A DNA stretch of 64,000 nt from Enterobacter sp. JBIWA008 (GCF_019968765.1 NZ_CP074150.1:30232-94231); one strand, 5' to 3'; shown: positions 45,902 to 56,486, counted from the first letter of the stretch. Notes: generated by a model not told the origin, from the sequence alone. A program made the numbers and translations.

Positions 45902-46001
45902 AGGATTTCAATTTCCTGTTTGCTGTGCCAGCAACATATGCAACCAACTTTTTTTCGCATATAGTTAAGTTCAGTAGTAAAATGCAGCGCCTCGTCGAGA
46001 G

Positions 46002-46550
46002 ATGATGATTATGGAGCCCGTCGTGAAATTTAAAATCCAGCACTTGCAGGCCGCAGTGGCACTGGTTCTTGCCAGTTTCCAGCCGCAACCCAAAGCGGTT
46101 GCGTGTCAGCCTACGATTGTTGAACGGGTTTACGAAATGGGCTCCAGAGTCAACAAAACCGATATCAGCGAGCTCACTGTTGCTCTCAATGACGTAGCTG
46201 AAGAATTACGCTCAAGTCGCATCGAGCTGGCCCGGTATGCAGACAGCGATTTCTCCGGCGCTATCAAAGTCGCCAGCGACATCAGAAATCATACTATCCA
46301 TGTCGCAGGTATCGCAGAGTCCTTTGTTCTGATGCTGCCGGAAAAAAACATCGTTCAGTCGTATGACAGGAATTCTGTTGAGTTTGCATTCTTTAAGGCC
46401 ATTAAAATGGTCAGTCTTGCGACCAAAAACTACCTTAGTCTGATTGATCAAATCACACGAACGACAGAAGTGCGTGACTCTGGAATCAACCTCTCGGCCA
46501 TGAATCACCTGCTGGATTCAGGCAACAGAGCTGCGGCTAAATGGCGTTAA
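46002..46550 (+). CDS. Hypothetical protein, overlapping partner of a YafO-like toxin
   Basis: 182 residues (starts at 46002, 46005 or 46011 possible). Helical protein with a long helix about 48-75 (TVALNDVAEELRSSRIELAR) and no signal of a known antitoxin DNA-binding fold. It overlaps the next gene by ten bases, the layout of toxin-antitoxin pairs. YafN, the usual partner of YafO, is a 97-residue PhD-type protein, so this would be a new type of partner if the pair is real. Confidence 0.65.
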   Translation: MMIMEPVVKFKIQHLQAAVALVLASFQPQPKAVACQPTIVERVYEMGSRVNKTDISELTVALNDVAEELRSSRIELARYADSDFSGAIKVASDIRNHTIHVAGIAESFVLMLPEKNIVQSYDRNSVEFAFFKAIKMVSLATKNYLSLIDQITRTTEVRDSGINLSAMNHLLDSGNRAAAKWR

Positions 46551-46957
46551 CGGCTGAGTATAGTCATCTCACGTGGGATACTTTTTTCCAGCCCACGTTT
46601 GCCGTTTACCCTGAGCTGGAGAGCCAGTTACAAGCAGAGTTCATTACGTATAAATCAACTGGCGCACCATCAAATCTTCTTGGAAGGGACGCCCCTTTTG
46701 ATTTCCCGCCATTCGCTGTCAATGCTAACGTCCTGCATATTCACGTTAATCTGCATTTCCAGCTCACTTGGAGTGCCAGACAAGAGAATTACAACCGTAC
46801 CTCAGATCACTATCTCATTTACACAGAACACATGTGGGATAGCGGCCGCTTTCTGCTGATGGGGCTGATAACACCGGCTCATGAACGTATGCCGGCGAGA
46901 GATACCCGGTTACTCAGCTACTTTTCTGAAGTTGCAGAAGATTTTCACGCTTCATAA
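46541..46957 (+). CDS. YafO-family mRNA interferase (toxin)
   Basis: 138 residues. The central segment LQAEFITYKSTGAPSNLLGRDAPFD matches the YafO core (ADFISYKRDGVLPDIFGRDA in E. coli), followed by VLHIHVNL, TSDHYLIYTEH and FLLMGLITPAHERMPARDT, all in YafO order. YafO associates with ribosomes and cleaves mRNA. The N-terminal 20 residues differ from chromosomal YafO. Translation is probably coupled to the upstream gene. Confidence 0.78.
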   Translation: MALTAEYSHLTWDTFFQPTFAVYPELESQLQAEFITYKSTGAPSNLLGRDAPFDFPPFAVNANVLHIHVNLHFQLTWSARQENYNRTSDHYLIYTEHMWDSGRFLLMGLITPAHERMPARDTRLLSYFSEVAEDFHAS

Positions 46958-47169
46958 CCTTCAAAATCACATATGGTACCCGGCGAAAGAACGAAAAGGA
47001 CCGGCCATCCCGCATATCCAAACCACCCCGGTTCAGAAGGGGAAGCAGGATAGCCAGCAGACCTACTTTAACGGAAGTTCCACTGTGACACCATTTCAGA
47101 AAATTGCGCAGTATGCGAGCATCCACGCTAACTATCTTGTTAACTTGGTATCTTAATATGTTGTTAAGT

Positions 47170-48159
47170 TCATATCAGATCCAGACGGTCGCGCGCCGTA
47201 CGCAGGCGCGCCTCTCCACGGCGATCGTACTGCTGGGTGGTGGTGACGCTGGCATGCCCCATCGCATCCTTAACCGTGATTAAATCCTCGCCGTTATCCA
47301 GCATGGCCGTAGCAAAGGTTCGACGCAGGTCGTGCGGCGCACATTTCCCTATCCCGGCCTGACGCTGGCGCACCTGCAGGACATGGTATACCGCCTGGTC
47401 GGTCAGTCGGTCGCTCGTCAGGGTGTCAAACCGGCGAATGCGGGTGAACAGCGGCCCGTCTTTTTCCCCCCGAACCTCATCGATCCACATTCTGAGCCGC
47501 TGCCAGGTGCCGGCCGGCATGTAGGCGAGGCGCTCCTTGTTGCCCTTGCCCAGTACCCGGAGTGCCCGCTCATCTGTGACAATGTCACTTAAATCAAGCC
47601 CTACGGCCTCCGAGCGTCGCAGGCCGCAGCCAAGAATAACACCCAGCATCGCAGCATCACGCACCCCGATGCTGGAGTCATCGGCCTCGCAGACACCGAA
47701 CAGCGACAGGATCTCCTCCGGCGGTAGGGCCCGGCCGCGCGGGAGACGGCTGCCGCGCAGATTACGCACCGCCCGGATGTGCTGGAAGCTTTCGACGTCC
47801 ATCAGCTTCAGCATCCAGGCTTCCTTCGCCACGCCCTTGAGCGCCGATAGGTAGGTGTTAACGGTGGCCGTGGCCCGGCCGGTGTCGCGCAGCAGCTCGG
47901 TCACGGCCATCACGTGATGGCGCCGCAGGCAGCCCCAGCTGCAAGCATCCATGGTGGCGGCGCCGAGCATGCCGGCGACAATCCTGAGGAAAGAGGCCAT
48001 GGTCTGCCGGCTGCGGGGGGAGTTCAGGGAAAGCAGGTAGGCCCGGGCGGGACTGACCGGAGCATCACCGCCTGACAGCGCAGGCAGGAAATCCACATCT
48101 GAGGGAATAGCCACCGGCGACGGGATCAGCTCTGGTTCATCGTCAGGCATCAGTGTCAT
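47170..48159 (-). CDS. Site-specific tyrosine recombinase
   Basis: 329 residues from ATG 48159 (CGGAG upstream); a longer frame to 48288 adds 43 residues without a good ribosome site. Core-binding domain about 45-140; catalytic residues Arg in GCGLRRSEAVGL, His-x2-Arg in HDLRRTFAT, His in MGHASVTTTQQY and that Tyr. XerD-like; such proteins on IncF plasmids resolve multimers or move integrative cassettes. No paired attachment site was identified. 48160-48582 holds no further gene. Confidence 0.88.
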   Translation of the reverse strand: MTLMPDDEPELIPSPVAIPSDVDFLPALSGGDAPVSPARAYLLSLNSPRSRQTMASFLRIVAGMLGAATMDACSWGCLRRHHVMAVTELLRDTGRATATVNTYLSALKGVAKEAWMLKLMDVESFQHIRAVRNLRGSRLPRGRALPPEEILSLFGVCEADDSSIGVRDAAMLGVILGCGLRRSEAVGLDLSDIVTDERALRVLGKGNKERLAYMPAGTWQRLRMWIDEVRGEKDGPLFTRIRRFDTLTSDRLTDQAVYHVLQVRQRQAGIGKCAPHDLRRTFATAMLDNGEDLITVKDAMGHASVTTTQQYDRRGEARLRTARDRLDLI

Positions 48160-48582
48160 CAGGGCTCCGTCCAGGCCGGAAAGCCTCCGGCGCGCTGCGT
48201 GAAAAATCAGGGGAAATGATTCTGTAACAGCGTACCGCAGAGAGTCTACTTTTTCAAACGTACATTTTAATAAGTAAATAATCAGCAAAAGACAACGTAC
48301 TTTTTACTCATCGAACCAACGAGAGGTAAAAGGTGTAACAACAAAGCGAACATTACAAAATAGCTATAAACGCGCCACGTGATGTGACTGTCCAGAGTAA
48401 CTACATATCGATTGAGCAGTTTAGATTGAATCTAGCATCTTTATTCATAAAAAGAACACCCTTGTATAAACTTATGAAAAAACATCAACTCGATATGGGA
48501 AGTATTATAGACATAACTGTGAAAGCTGAACTACTATTATCAGTGATATAATATTTTTAACAATTATGAAAAGGTAAACAGC

Positions 48583-49017
48583 ATGAAGATGATAGATAAA
48601 ACAATAAGTCAGTTTATTGATTATTATAGCGCAATAAATATGCGCCCTCCTCATATACTCAATGAGATATATCACCCTGACGTAATTTTAACTGATCCTT
48701 TCGGGTGCTATTACGGTTTGAATAAATTAAAAAAAGCGTTGTCTCCGCTGGTGTTAAACATTAATGTACATTATCTGCTAACAGATGAACCACTGAAAAA
48801 TGATCGTTCTTTCGCCATAACATGGACATTATACTGGTCACATCCAGTGTTAACGTTCAATGCAATTGAAGAACTAAATGGCTGCACATACGCATGCATA
48901 TATAAAGGGAAAATAATCTCACAAGAAAATTATTATGACCTAGGTGAATTTCTTTATGAAAAAATACCAATTTTAAAGTGTGCTATCAAAAAAAATCAAG
49001 ATAAATCATATGGATGA
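48583..49017 (+). CDS. NTF2-like (SnoaL-type) protein
   Basis: 144 residues, AT-rich gene. ISQFIDYYSAINMRPPHILNEIYHPDVILTDPFG-type start and the later FAITWTLYWSHPVLTF strands fit the NTF2/SnoaL cone fold, which serves as enzyme or ligand-binding domain. AAAGG precedes the ATG. First gene of the AT-rich island; relation to the transporter genes downstream is unknown. Confidence 0.7.
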   Translation: MKMIDKTISQFIDYYSAINMRPPHILNEIYHPDVILTDPFGCYYGLNKLKKALSPLVLNINVHYLLTDEPLKNDRSFAITWTLYWSHPVLTFNAIEELNGCTYACIYKGKIISQENYYDLGEFLYEKIPILKCAIKKNQDKSYG

Positions 49018-49997
49018 AGATCCTGATGCTGCGTCCAATAGCGATCATGGTTAGTTAAATGCTTTGGAGTCAGAGCGTATAAACAGTCATATATTTGAAA
49101 CAATGTTAATTTTACTTCCTATAACTTCGAATAAGGAAATATTCCACATGAGAATTAATACGTCATTCATAGACAGAAGATCAATAAATTTCTCAGGGTA
49201 ATAAGGAGATTTATTAAGGCTAAGATATGTGTAATCTCTGTTTAAGTAATAAACTGATCTACTTGGTTTTATGATCTATAAAAAATGCCCCGTACTTGAT
49301 TATGATCATTAGCGTGGAACACAAGTGAATGCATATTTACATTATCATATAAAAGCACCTACATCGCAACTAAAGAAAAGGGGAAATTGTACGTTCTAAA
49401 CCTATAGTTGATGAAAGATCGATATACAAGTGATCCAACTGCACAATCACATGAGCCACTATGGTTGAATTGGAAGCCTTAAACTATAGGGCAGGGTCGT
49501 CTACCAGGGGGGGGTGGGCAGTCCATAAATGATTCTGAGGCGCCTAACCTGTGGTGATTCATCAAACCTATAAACCCTCTGTGAGCACCAGTACTCAAGG
49601 GTCTTACGAATCAAATAACAACACTAAATAATAGTTTTAAGTTACAAAAAAACAATTGAAGTTTTTTTTAGTGATTTACACGGGTGGGAAATAGAATTAT
49701 GATTTAGATATTGAATTGTTAATATAGTGAAGTTTAATTATTAAAAATTACAGAGATAATCATAAAGGATTTTATAACTTATGTGTATTCCTGCTTACGT
49801 AAAATAATTCTGTTTATCATAAAAATATTGGTGGCGCATTAATGGGTTAAACACATTTACGTGCCAACAAATAGGAAGAAATCAACCTAGTTACAACTTA
49901 CATTTTAAGCTTATTTAGTTGGCAGTTTCAAATATGAATGAAGGTTTTAATTAAAACCGGGGAATTATTAAACACAAACCTATATGGTAATTTATTA
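49018..49997. other. AT-rich gap with a MITE-like fragment
   Basis: No protein gene is supported here. At 49481-49525 a GC-rich fragment (aaactatagggcagggtcgt... gggcagtcca) matches, in reverse, one end of the small element at 63130-63262. The rest is AT-rich with many stop codons and may hold the promoter of the transporter operon. Confidence 0.6.
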
Positions 49998-50984
49998 ATG
50001 ATGAACAACAAATTATATAAATTATTTTTGATGCTTATATTTGCCATTAGTCAAGTTTTTTTCGTATCGGCTTTTGCTGAATCTGAAATTTACCCATCAA
50101 AAATGATAAGGTTGATAGTTCCTTTTCCTCCAGGTGGTGGTGCTGATATTTCTGGTCGTATAATGGCACAGCATTTATCTCGTGAGTTGAAGGTTAAAGT
50201 TATTGTTGAAAATAAACCTGGTGCAGGCGGGAATATAGGGGCGTTTTATGTATCAAAAGCTCGTTCAGATGGTTACACACTTTTGGTAAGCACATTAGGC
50301 CCCAGTGTTACTAACAAAATAATTTATCCAAAAGCAGGATTTGATCCTGAGCTCGACCTTATCCCTGTTGCTCTTTATTCCAGAACACCGATGGCTTTAG
50401 TTGTAAATAAGTCCTCTCCATTTAACAGTGTACAAGACTTAGTGAACACTTCCAAAAATAGTGATGCAGGACTTGTTTATGGTAGTGGAGGTCGGGGCTC
50501 TACTTCACATTTGGGTATTGAGTTGTTAAAAGAGATGACTGGTATGAAACTTACCCATATCCCGTATAAGGGAAGCGCACCCGCATTGATCGATCTCATA
50601 GGCGGTCGTTTAGATTTTACGCTAGATAGTCTTCCTTCTGTAACTCCACATATTCACTCAGGCAATATAAAAATTCTTGCAGTTGCCGAAAAATGGCGCC
50701 TCAAGGATCTACCAGATGTGCCAGTTCTTTCTGAGATTCCTGATTTATATAACTATGAAGCGTCAGGATGGGTTGGTTTATTTGCTCCAAAAAACACTCC
50801 CCCTGAAGTAATATCGGTTATCGCGCGTGCTTTGACTCAGCCAGTCGATAAGATATGGATCAAGGGTAGATTAGAAAATATAGGAGCTATTTATGTTGGT
50901 GCTGACACACAGGAATTTAAAGTTTTTTTAAATAATGAAGTTAAAAAGTGGACGCCGCTTGCTGAAAAAAACAGCTCAAAATAA
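49998..50984 (+). CDS. Tripartite tricarboxylate transporter substrate-binding protein (TctC/Bug family)
   Basis: 328 residues from ATG 49998 (a start at 49938 is possible). Signal peptide ends near AFAES. Bug-family hallmarks: IRLIVPFPPGGGADISGR, NKPGAGGNIGA, HIPYKGSAPALIDLIGG. It captures a carboxylate or amino-acid-like ligand in the periplasm for TctA/TctB. The ligand is not predictable. Operon with the dehydrogenase-like gene and tctBA. Confidence 0.93.
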   Translation: MMNNKLYKLFLMLIFAISQVFFVSAFAESEIYPSKMIRLIVPFPPGGGADISGRIMAQHLSRELKVKVIVENKPGAGGNIGAFYVSKARSDGYTLLVSTLGPSVTNKIIYPKAGFDPELDLIPVALYSRTPMALVVNKSSPFNSVQDLVNTSKNSDAGLVYGSGGRGSTSHLGIELLKEMTGMKLTHIPYKGSAPALIDLIGGRLDFTLDSLPSVTPHIHSGNIKILAVAEKWRLKDLPDVPVLSEIPDLYNYEASGWVGLFAPKNTPPEVISVIARALTQPVDKIWIKGRLENIGAIYVGADTQEFKVFLNNEVKKWTPLAEKNSSK

Positions 50985-51015
50985 TTTCATGTAACTCGAA
51001 TGGATGGTTTGTAAT

Positions 51016-51966
51016 ATGAGTTTAAAAGTGTGTTTACCCTGGAAAAAACCTGGAAAAATAGAAAAAATTACTCGGAATGCTAAAGAGACTGCACATCTTA
51101 TCGGGCATTTAGCACTATTTAATTCGCTTGAAAAGGTTTGCCGTGAATATGGCGAAGGGAAAATATCTTGCCCTCCACGCACCTATATATCCTTGCCTGA
51201 ACACGGACATCTTTTTTCGATGGTTGCTAGTGCCCATGATATAACTGTACACAAACTAATCCTCGTTAATCCCAACAACCGCAAGCGAGATTTACCGCTA
51301 GTACATAGTGAGGTAAGGGTTTACGATTCAAAAAGTGGCGAATCAATATTATTACTGGATGGGCCTACAGTAACAGAAAGGCGTACAGCGGTATTAAGTG
51401 CAGTTGGTATGCGGCATCTCTGTTCTGCTCCGCCTTCTGAGGGAATGTTAATCGGTACGGGAAAACTGGCAATAAGTCACTTACAGGCATTTAATATATT
51501 GTTTCCTAATATGAGTTTTTGGATTAAAGCAACAAGTGAGGCTAAAGCTAAAGAGTTTTGCCGTAAACATTCTTCGATTGGTGTGGAATTACGCCCATGC
51601 ACTAGTAACGTTGTCCCTGAGTCTGTAGATGTAGTTATAACTATGACTAGCAGTACTAATCCTGTTTATTCTGAACCAGCAATCGCTGGACGATTGCTTA
51701 TTGGTGTAGGAACATGTAATCCAAATGCTTCTGAGATTTTTGCTGATACAGTACGTTCCAGTCAGGTGGTTATAGATGAAAAAACAGGCGGCATAAATGA
51801 GGCGGGTGATTTGCTTCAAGCGAAAATTGATTGGTCGGAGGTTCATTCGCTTTCCGATATTTTGACATCTCAACCTGATTTTTCACGCCCCATTTTTTTT
51901 AAGACTGTCGGTTGTGCCGCCTGGGATTTAGCAGCAGCTAGAGTTGCTATTGATACAGCTAGATAA
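51016..51966 (+). CDS. Ornithine cyclodeaminase / mu-crystallin family enzyme
   Basis: 316 residues from ATG 51016 (51004 also possible). Rossmann segment MLIGTGKLAISHLQAF replaces the usual GxGxQA, followed by DVVITMTSSTNPVYSEP and VDEKTG-like VIDEKTGGINEAGDL. Substrate-loop VTERRTAVLSAVG is typical. Family members are NAD(P)-dependent imine reductases or ornithine/lysine cyclodeaminases. Its place between TctC and TctB suggests that it processes the transported compound. Confidence 0.85.
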   Translation: MSLKVCLPWKKPGKIEKITRNAKETAHLIGHLALFNSLEKVCREYGEGKISCPPRTYISLPEHGHLFSMVASAHDITVHKLILVNPNNRKRDLPLVHSEVRVYDSKSGESILLLDGPTVTERRTAVLSAVGMRHLCSAPPSEGMLIGTGKLAISHLQAFNILFPNMSFWIKATSEAKAKEFCRKHSSIGVELRPCTSNVVPESVDVVITMTSSTNPVYSEPAIAGRLLIGVGTCNPNASEIFADTVRSSQVVIDEKTGGINEAGDLLQAKIDWSEVHSLSDILTSQPDFSRPIFFKTVGCAAWDLAAARVAIDTAR

Positions 51967-52177
51967 TTTTTAGCCATAAAATTATGGATAACCCTGATGT
52001 ATGTATTTTTAATTATTTATAGAATTCTATAAAAGGCGATTGCCAAACAGTCCCTTAACTAAATAAAAAAGAAGAGGACGCCAGAAATGACAAGTCAATA
52101 GTATAACACAAAATCTTAACCAATTCTTTTAGATATGTTTTGAAATATAACTTTAACAATAGAGATGGACAGAAAAA

Positions 52178-52621
52178 TTGAAAAGTAAAAAAAGAGAGTG
52201 GGCTTCATCAGTGGTTATATTTTCAATCGCTATCATTACTCTGTATGGCGGACTTAGCTACCCGAGAGGAACATTAGAAAATATGGGGCCGGGTTTTTTT
52301 CCTTTAATTATAGGTGGGAGCATGGTTGTCATAAGTATAATCATGGTTGCAGTACCTATAAGTCAAGATAAGATCGAAAAAGTCTCCACGCAAGAATTAC
52401 GAGCTTTCTTCTTCCTTGTTGGTGGTTTTTTAGCTTTCGTGATATTGGGCATTTATTGTGGTCTAGTACCTGCAACTTTCTCGATAGTGTTCATATCAGC
52501 ACTAGGGGATAAAAATAATTCTCCGTTATCTGCGTTGATACTGTCCTTGGCAAGTGTTATTGCAATGTTACTCTTTGCATTTGCTCTTCAAATTCAGCTT
52601 CCATTTTTCCGCGAGATGTAA
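52178..52621 (+). CDS. Tripartite tricarboxylate transporter small subunit TctB
   Basis: 147 residues from a TTG start (KSKKREWASSVVIF); GGA about 10 bases upstream. Four membrane helices and the YPRGTLENMGPGFFP motif typical of TctB. Six bases before tctA. The TTG start may lower its expression. Confidence 0.88.
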   Translation: MKSKKREWASSVVIFSIAIITLYGGLSYPRGTLENMGPGFFPLIIGGSMVVISIIMVAVPISQDKIEKVSTQELRAFFFLVGGFLAFVILGIYCGLVPATFSIVFISALGDKNNSPLSALILSLASVIAMLLFAFALQIQLPFFREM

Positions 52622-52627
52622 GTTTTT

Positions 52628-54124
52628 ATGAATAATATTATTAGCCTTTTTGACGGCTTTCTTGTAGCATTAGAGCCAATTAATTTACTATACTCCTTTA
52701 TAGGGGTTTTTCTTGGAAATGTCGTAGGGGTCTTGCCTGGGATTGGTCCGCTTGCTGCTATTTCTATTCTATTGCCGATTACTTATAATCTAGATCCTAC
52801 TGCTGCTCTGATGATGTTAGCTGGTCTATATTATGGGGCTCAATATGGCGGGGCAATAACATCTATTTTATTGAATATTCCTGGTGTTACATCGCATGCA
52901 GTTACTTGTTTTGATGGATATCCTATGGCCAAAAAAGGTCTTGCTGCACAAGCATTGTTGATTTCAATGTTTGCATCTTTTATCGGCGCATCTGTAGGTA
53001 TTATTCTCATAATATTATTCACTCCTTTTTTAACAGGTATTGCATTCAAATTTGGAGCGGTAGAATATACTTCTATTTTAATGCTTGGTCTCTTGCTGGC
53101 ATCGACTGTTTCTGTGAGCTCGCCATTAAAAGGTATTGCGATGATGCTTTTAGGTTTGGTTGCTGGACTCATCGGTACAGATATTAATTCTGGAATTGTT
53201 AGGTTTTCGTTTGGGTTTGCAGAACTCAATGATGGGATTGCAGTTGTTGCGATCGCTATGGGACTTTTTGGAATTTCCGATGTCCTGCGTAATGCTAACC
53301 GCGATAATAATCGGGAAACCGTCGACTCCAATATATCTATAAAGTCAATGCGACTAAATCGAAATGGGAGAAAAAAGTCAATAATGCCGATTCTCAGAGG
53401 CTCAGTAATAGGTTCATTATTTGGTATATTGCCTGGAACGGGCTCAACTATAGCATCATTTATGTCCTATGCAATTGAAAAAAAAATATCATTATCGCCA
53501 AGGCGTTTTGGCCATGGAGCAATTGAAGGTGTTGCAGGTCCAGAAGCGGCGAACAGTGCTGCTGCACAAACTGCGTTTATTCCGACTATGAGTATCGGTG
53601 TTCCAGGAGATGCTGTAATGGCGCTTATGCTTGGTGCGCTAATGATCCAAAATATTCAGCCAGGTCCTCAATTAATAAACGAGTATCCGTTAATTTTTTG
53701 GGGGCTTATAGCCAGTTTCTGGGTTGGGAATTTATTACTTTTAATTCTTAATGTACCTCTAATTGGATGCTGGACTAAGATGCTATCTATTCCTTATAGA
53801 CTAATATTTCCTATTGTACTCTTCTTAATATGTATCGGTGTATATAGCACGAATGCAAATATTTTTGATGTTTTGATTGCGCTGGCTATTGGCGTTTTTA
53901 GTTATTCTTTATCTCGCCTAGGATTTCAACCTGCTCCTTTACTTCTGGGCTTTGTTCTTGGTCCAATATTCGAAGAGAATTTACGGCGAGCTATGCTGCT
54001 ATCACGAGGAGATGTCGCTGTATTTTTAACTAATCCTATTAGTGTGATGTGTTTATTTATTGTTGTGATTGTATTGATTTATAATGTTCGGAGGAAATTA
54101 ATCCTCAGCTATGACGTTAAATAA
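52628..54124 (+). CDS. Tripartite tricarboxylate transporter large permease TctA
   Basis: 498 residues, full family length, about 11-12 membrane helices. Conserved GVLPGIGPLAAISILLP, GAQYGGAITSILLNIPG and GLLPGTGSTIASF-like (here GILPGTGSTIASFMSYA) plus PGDAVMALMLGALM. It is the sodium- or proton-coupled channel subunit. Complete. Confidence 0.95.
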   Translation: MNNIISLFDGFLVALEPINLLYSFIGVFLGNVVGVLPGIGPLAAISILLPITYNLDPTAALMMLAGLYYGAQYGGAITSILLNIPGVTSHAVTCFDGYPMAKKGLAAQALLISMFASFIGASVGIILIILFTPFLTGIAFKFGAVEYTSILMLGLLLASTVSVSSPLKGIAMMLLGLVAGLIGTDINSGIVRFSFGFAELNDGIAVVAIAMGLFGISDVLRNANRDNNRETVDSNISIKSMRLNRNGRKKSIMPILRGSVIGSLFGILPGTGSTIASFMSYAIEKKISLSPRRFGHGAIEGVAGPEAANSAAAQTAFIPTMSIGVPGDAVMALMLGALMIQNIQPGPQLINEYPLIFWGLIASFWVGNLLLLILNVPLIGCWTKMLSIPYRLIFPIVLFLICIGVYSTNANIFDVLIALAIGVFSYSLSRLGFQPAPLLLGFVLGPIFEENLRRAMLLSRGDVAVFLTNPISVMCLFIVVIVLIYNVRRKLILSYDVK

Positions 54125-54322
54125 CTAATTAAGCTAGTTAGTTTATTTACATCAAAATGGAAAAGACGTTCTGGATCAAAGGAAGAACCAGTTTAATCGG
54201 TTGTATTTAGAACGTTGGTCGGAGGTGCTATATTCAGGACCAATATCTGCAGATTCCTAAAAAGAGTTCTAGAGCTTAATTTTTCTTCTAATGACTGACC
54301 TGATAAAAGGACATATATATTA

Positions 54323-55183
54323 ATGGAAATTTCAACAGAAAAAATTTCTAACGGCATCGTTCTGACGCTTCGTTCTCCCTCCGACAGTACAAAAAGCCCG
54401 GTGATCATTTTGTGCCATGGCTTCTGTGGTATCAGAGAATTTTTGCTACCTGATTTTGCTGAAGCATTTACCCGCGCCGGATTCTCCACCATCACGTTTG
54501 ATTATCGTGGTTTTGGGGACAGTGACGGCGAACGCGGACGCCTGGTCCCTGCTATGCAAATTGACGATATTATCTCCGTTGTTAACTGGGCAAGAGAACA
54601 GCCATCCCTTGATGCCCAGCGTATTGGCCTGTGGGGAACATCATTTGGAGGATGCCACGTATTTGGTGCGGCGGTCAGAAGCCAGGGAGTTAAATGTATT
54701 GTCAGTCAGTTGGCTTTTGCAGACGGTGAAGGAATAGTTACCGGGAATATGAATAAGGAAGAGAAAGAAGCTTTTGTTTCAACCCTTGACAAGATGGCTG
54801 AAAAGCAGAAGAGCACCGGTAAAGAAATGTTCGTGGGGGTCAATCGGGTACTGAGCGATACAGAATCGAAGTCATTTTTTGAAGAAAATATAACGCAACA
54901 TCCAAAGATGGACATTAAAATACCATTCCTTACGGTGCGCGAAACTTTTCTGTATAAACCCGCATTTAATGCCTCACTGGTGACGTGCCCAACCCTGATC
55001 GTTATTGCTGGTCAGGATACGGTTAATCCACCGGAGCAGGGACGAGCCTTATTTGACGCTGTGGGTGCCAAAGAAAAAAGGCTATATGAGGTAAGCAGTG
55101 CACGTCATTACGATTTTTATGCAGGAGAGCATCTTAAGCAGGTTATCAGCATTCAGACAGAATGGTTTAAAACGCACTTGTAA
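54323..55183 (+). CDS. Alpha/beta hydrolase
   Basis: 286 residues. HGFCGIREF (oxyanion region), DYRGFGDSDG, nucleophile in GLWGTSFGG (Ser, residue about 112), acid in IAGQDTVNPP and His in SSARHYDFY. It has a cap insertion (about 140-200). Its substrate is unknown. Base composition is nearer to the plasmid backbone than to the AT-rich genes before it, so it may have a separate origin. Confidence 0.88.
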   Translation: MEISTEKISNGIVLTLRSPSDSTKSPVIILCHGFCGIREFLLPDFAEAFTRAGFSTITFDYRGFGDSDGERGRLVPAMQIDDIISVVNWAREQPSLDAQRIGLWGTSFGGCHVFGAAVRSQGVKCIVSQLAFADGEGIVTGNMNKEEKEAFVSTLDKMAEKQKSTGKEMFVGVNRVLSDTESKSFFEENITQHPKMDIKIPFLTVRETFLYKPAFNASLVTCPTLIVIAGQDTVNPPEQGRALFDAVGAKEKRLYEVSSARHYDFYAGEHLKQVISIQTEWFKTHL

Positions 55184-55554
55184 TTTTAGATGTCCATTAA
55201 CGGCGGGTTCAACAGAGCCCACCGTTATGACAAACGTCAAATGCCGCATCCGCATTTTGTAGCTTCAGCTTTCGCTGAGTCTTATTTCACGGTGTTTTTG
55301 CCACCGGCCCTCTTTTTTGACATGTACACATGCCAGTAATCACATCCGGCGGTCAGTATCAGGCTGCGCCACTGCGATTTGATGGTGATGGGCGGCTGCG
55401 AGACGACGTCTGACCAGACGCCCAAGAGAAATGAATGTGAAGATGCCATTTCATTCGACTTCCGTTGGAAAGGATAGCACAGAAAACGCCGATATACAGC
55501 CCGCACTTGCGGGCGGCGTACCGCATGTTATCTAGAGCCAAGTGCCAGAGCGCA

Positions 55555-55860
55555 CGGTTGTTCTTCCAGACCGTCGGTATAATGCTTTCCTATCTCACTT
55601 TCTGTCCGTGGCAGATCGCTCTGGCAACCGCATAGCTGCTTTCTCCGATGTTAAGTTAAGTCAGTATAAGCCTGCGGAACGCTTCATCATCAATCAAATG
55701 TTTTGTTAATTCCGCCCACTTCAATTATTGCCTGAATCAGTCTGGAGGGGCTTTCACTTTTCAGTAATGAACATACCTGCACCGAGGACCGGGCTTTTCT
55801 CTGCTTCAGGAAACTAAAGCTGGTAGGTTCAACGTTCAATTCTCGCTGAAGATGAGTGGG
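55555..55860 (-). pseudogene. Remnant of a Tn3-family transposase C-terminus
   Basis: The minus strand reads LIQAIIEVGGINKT, then DEAFRRLILT, LNIGESSYAVARAICHGQ and later NNRALWHLALDNMRYAA in broken frames. This order matches the C-terminal end of Tn3-family TnpA. Stop codons and frameshifts make it inactive. Its left flank 55227-55554 shows nothing else recognisable. Confidence 0.6.
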
Positions 55861-56036
55861 AACACTCATCTGCCGGAAACCGTATGCTGTAGTTCTGTGA
55901 GTCGGGTTATGAGGAGTACACGTCCGCATAAACGGCGTGCCAGCAAGCCTCAACTCCCATCACCACAAAATACTTTTTGCGCTGCAGTACCGCTTTGAAG
56001 CAAAAAATCGCCCTATTCACGTATTTTTTCAATATC

Positions 56037-56486
56037 TTAGATAACATATCCCACGGAGTAAACTTTATCCGCCAGTACAGCATGACCACGTCGCTTCTCT
56101 GGTGCTGAACACCAATGCAGTCCTGCTGGCTTTCTACGGACTGGCTTTCGTTGCTTTGTCCGAGGCTGAGCACGATATTTAACGGCAGTTCGCTTCCGTC
56201 TATCGTCAGATTGGTTTTGTGCCAAAACCACCGCGAGTGCGACCCCGCTCAATATCTCTGGATATGTCAGTATGTTCTTTTTAGCCCTGGCAGCACATCT
56301 GATGAGTGCACGGATATTGCTGCTATCCAGCGCTGTCGCTGACCAGTCAACGAAACCATAAGCTTCAGGAGATAAAAGCAACTTATTGAAAGTAATGTTC
56401 ATCACCGCTGACTTTGAACGCGGGCTGTAAACGGCCTTACCTGGACCATATCGCTCAGGAAATCGGGTCATGGTGCGACCGAACAC
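56037..56486 (-). pseudogene. Remnant of an IS5-family transposase
   Basis: A frame with RFPERYGPGKAVYS, VDWSATALDSSNIRALIRCAARAKKN and a terminal HAVLADKVYS resembles IS5-family (IS427-like) transposases (WRDLPERYGPW, AAGAKK, LADKGYD). Frames are scrambled in the middle and the DDE motif is lost. 56487-57000 shows no intact gene. Confidence 0.6.
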
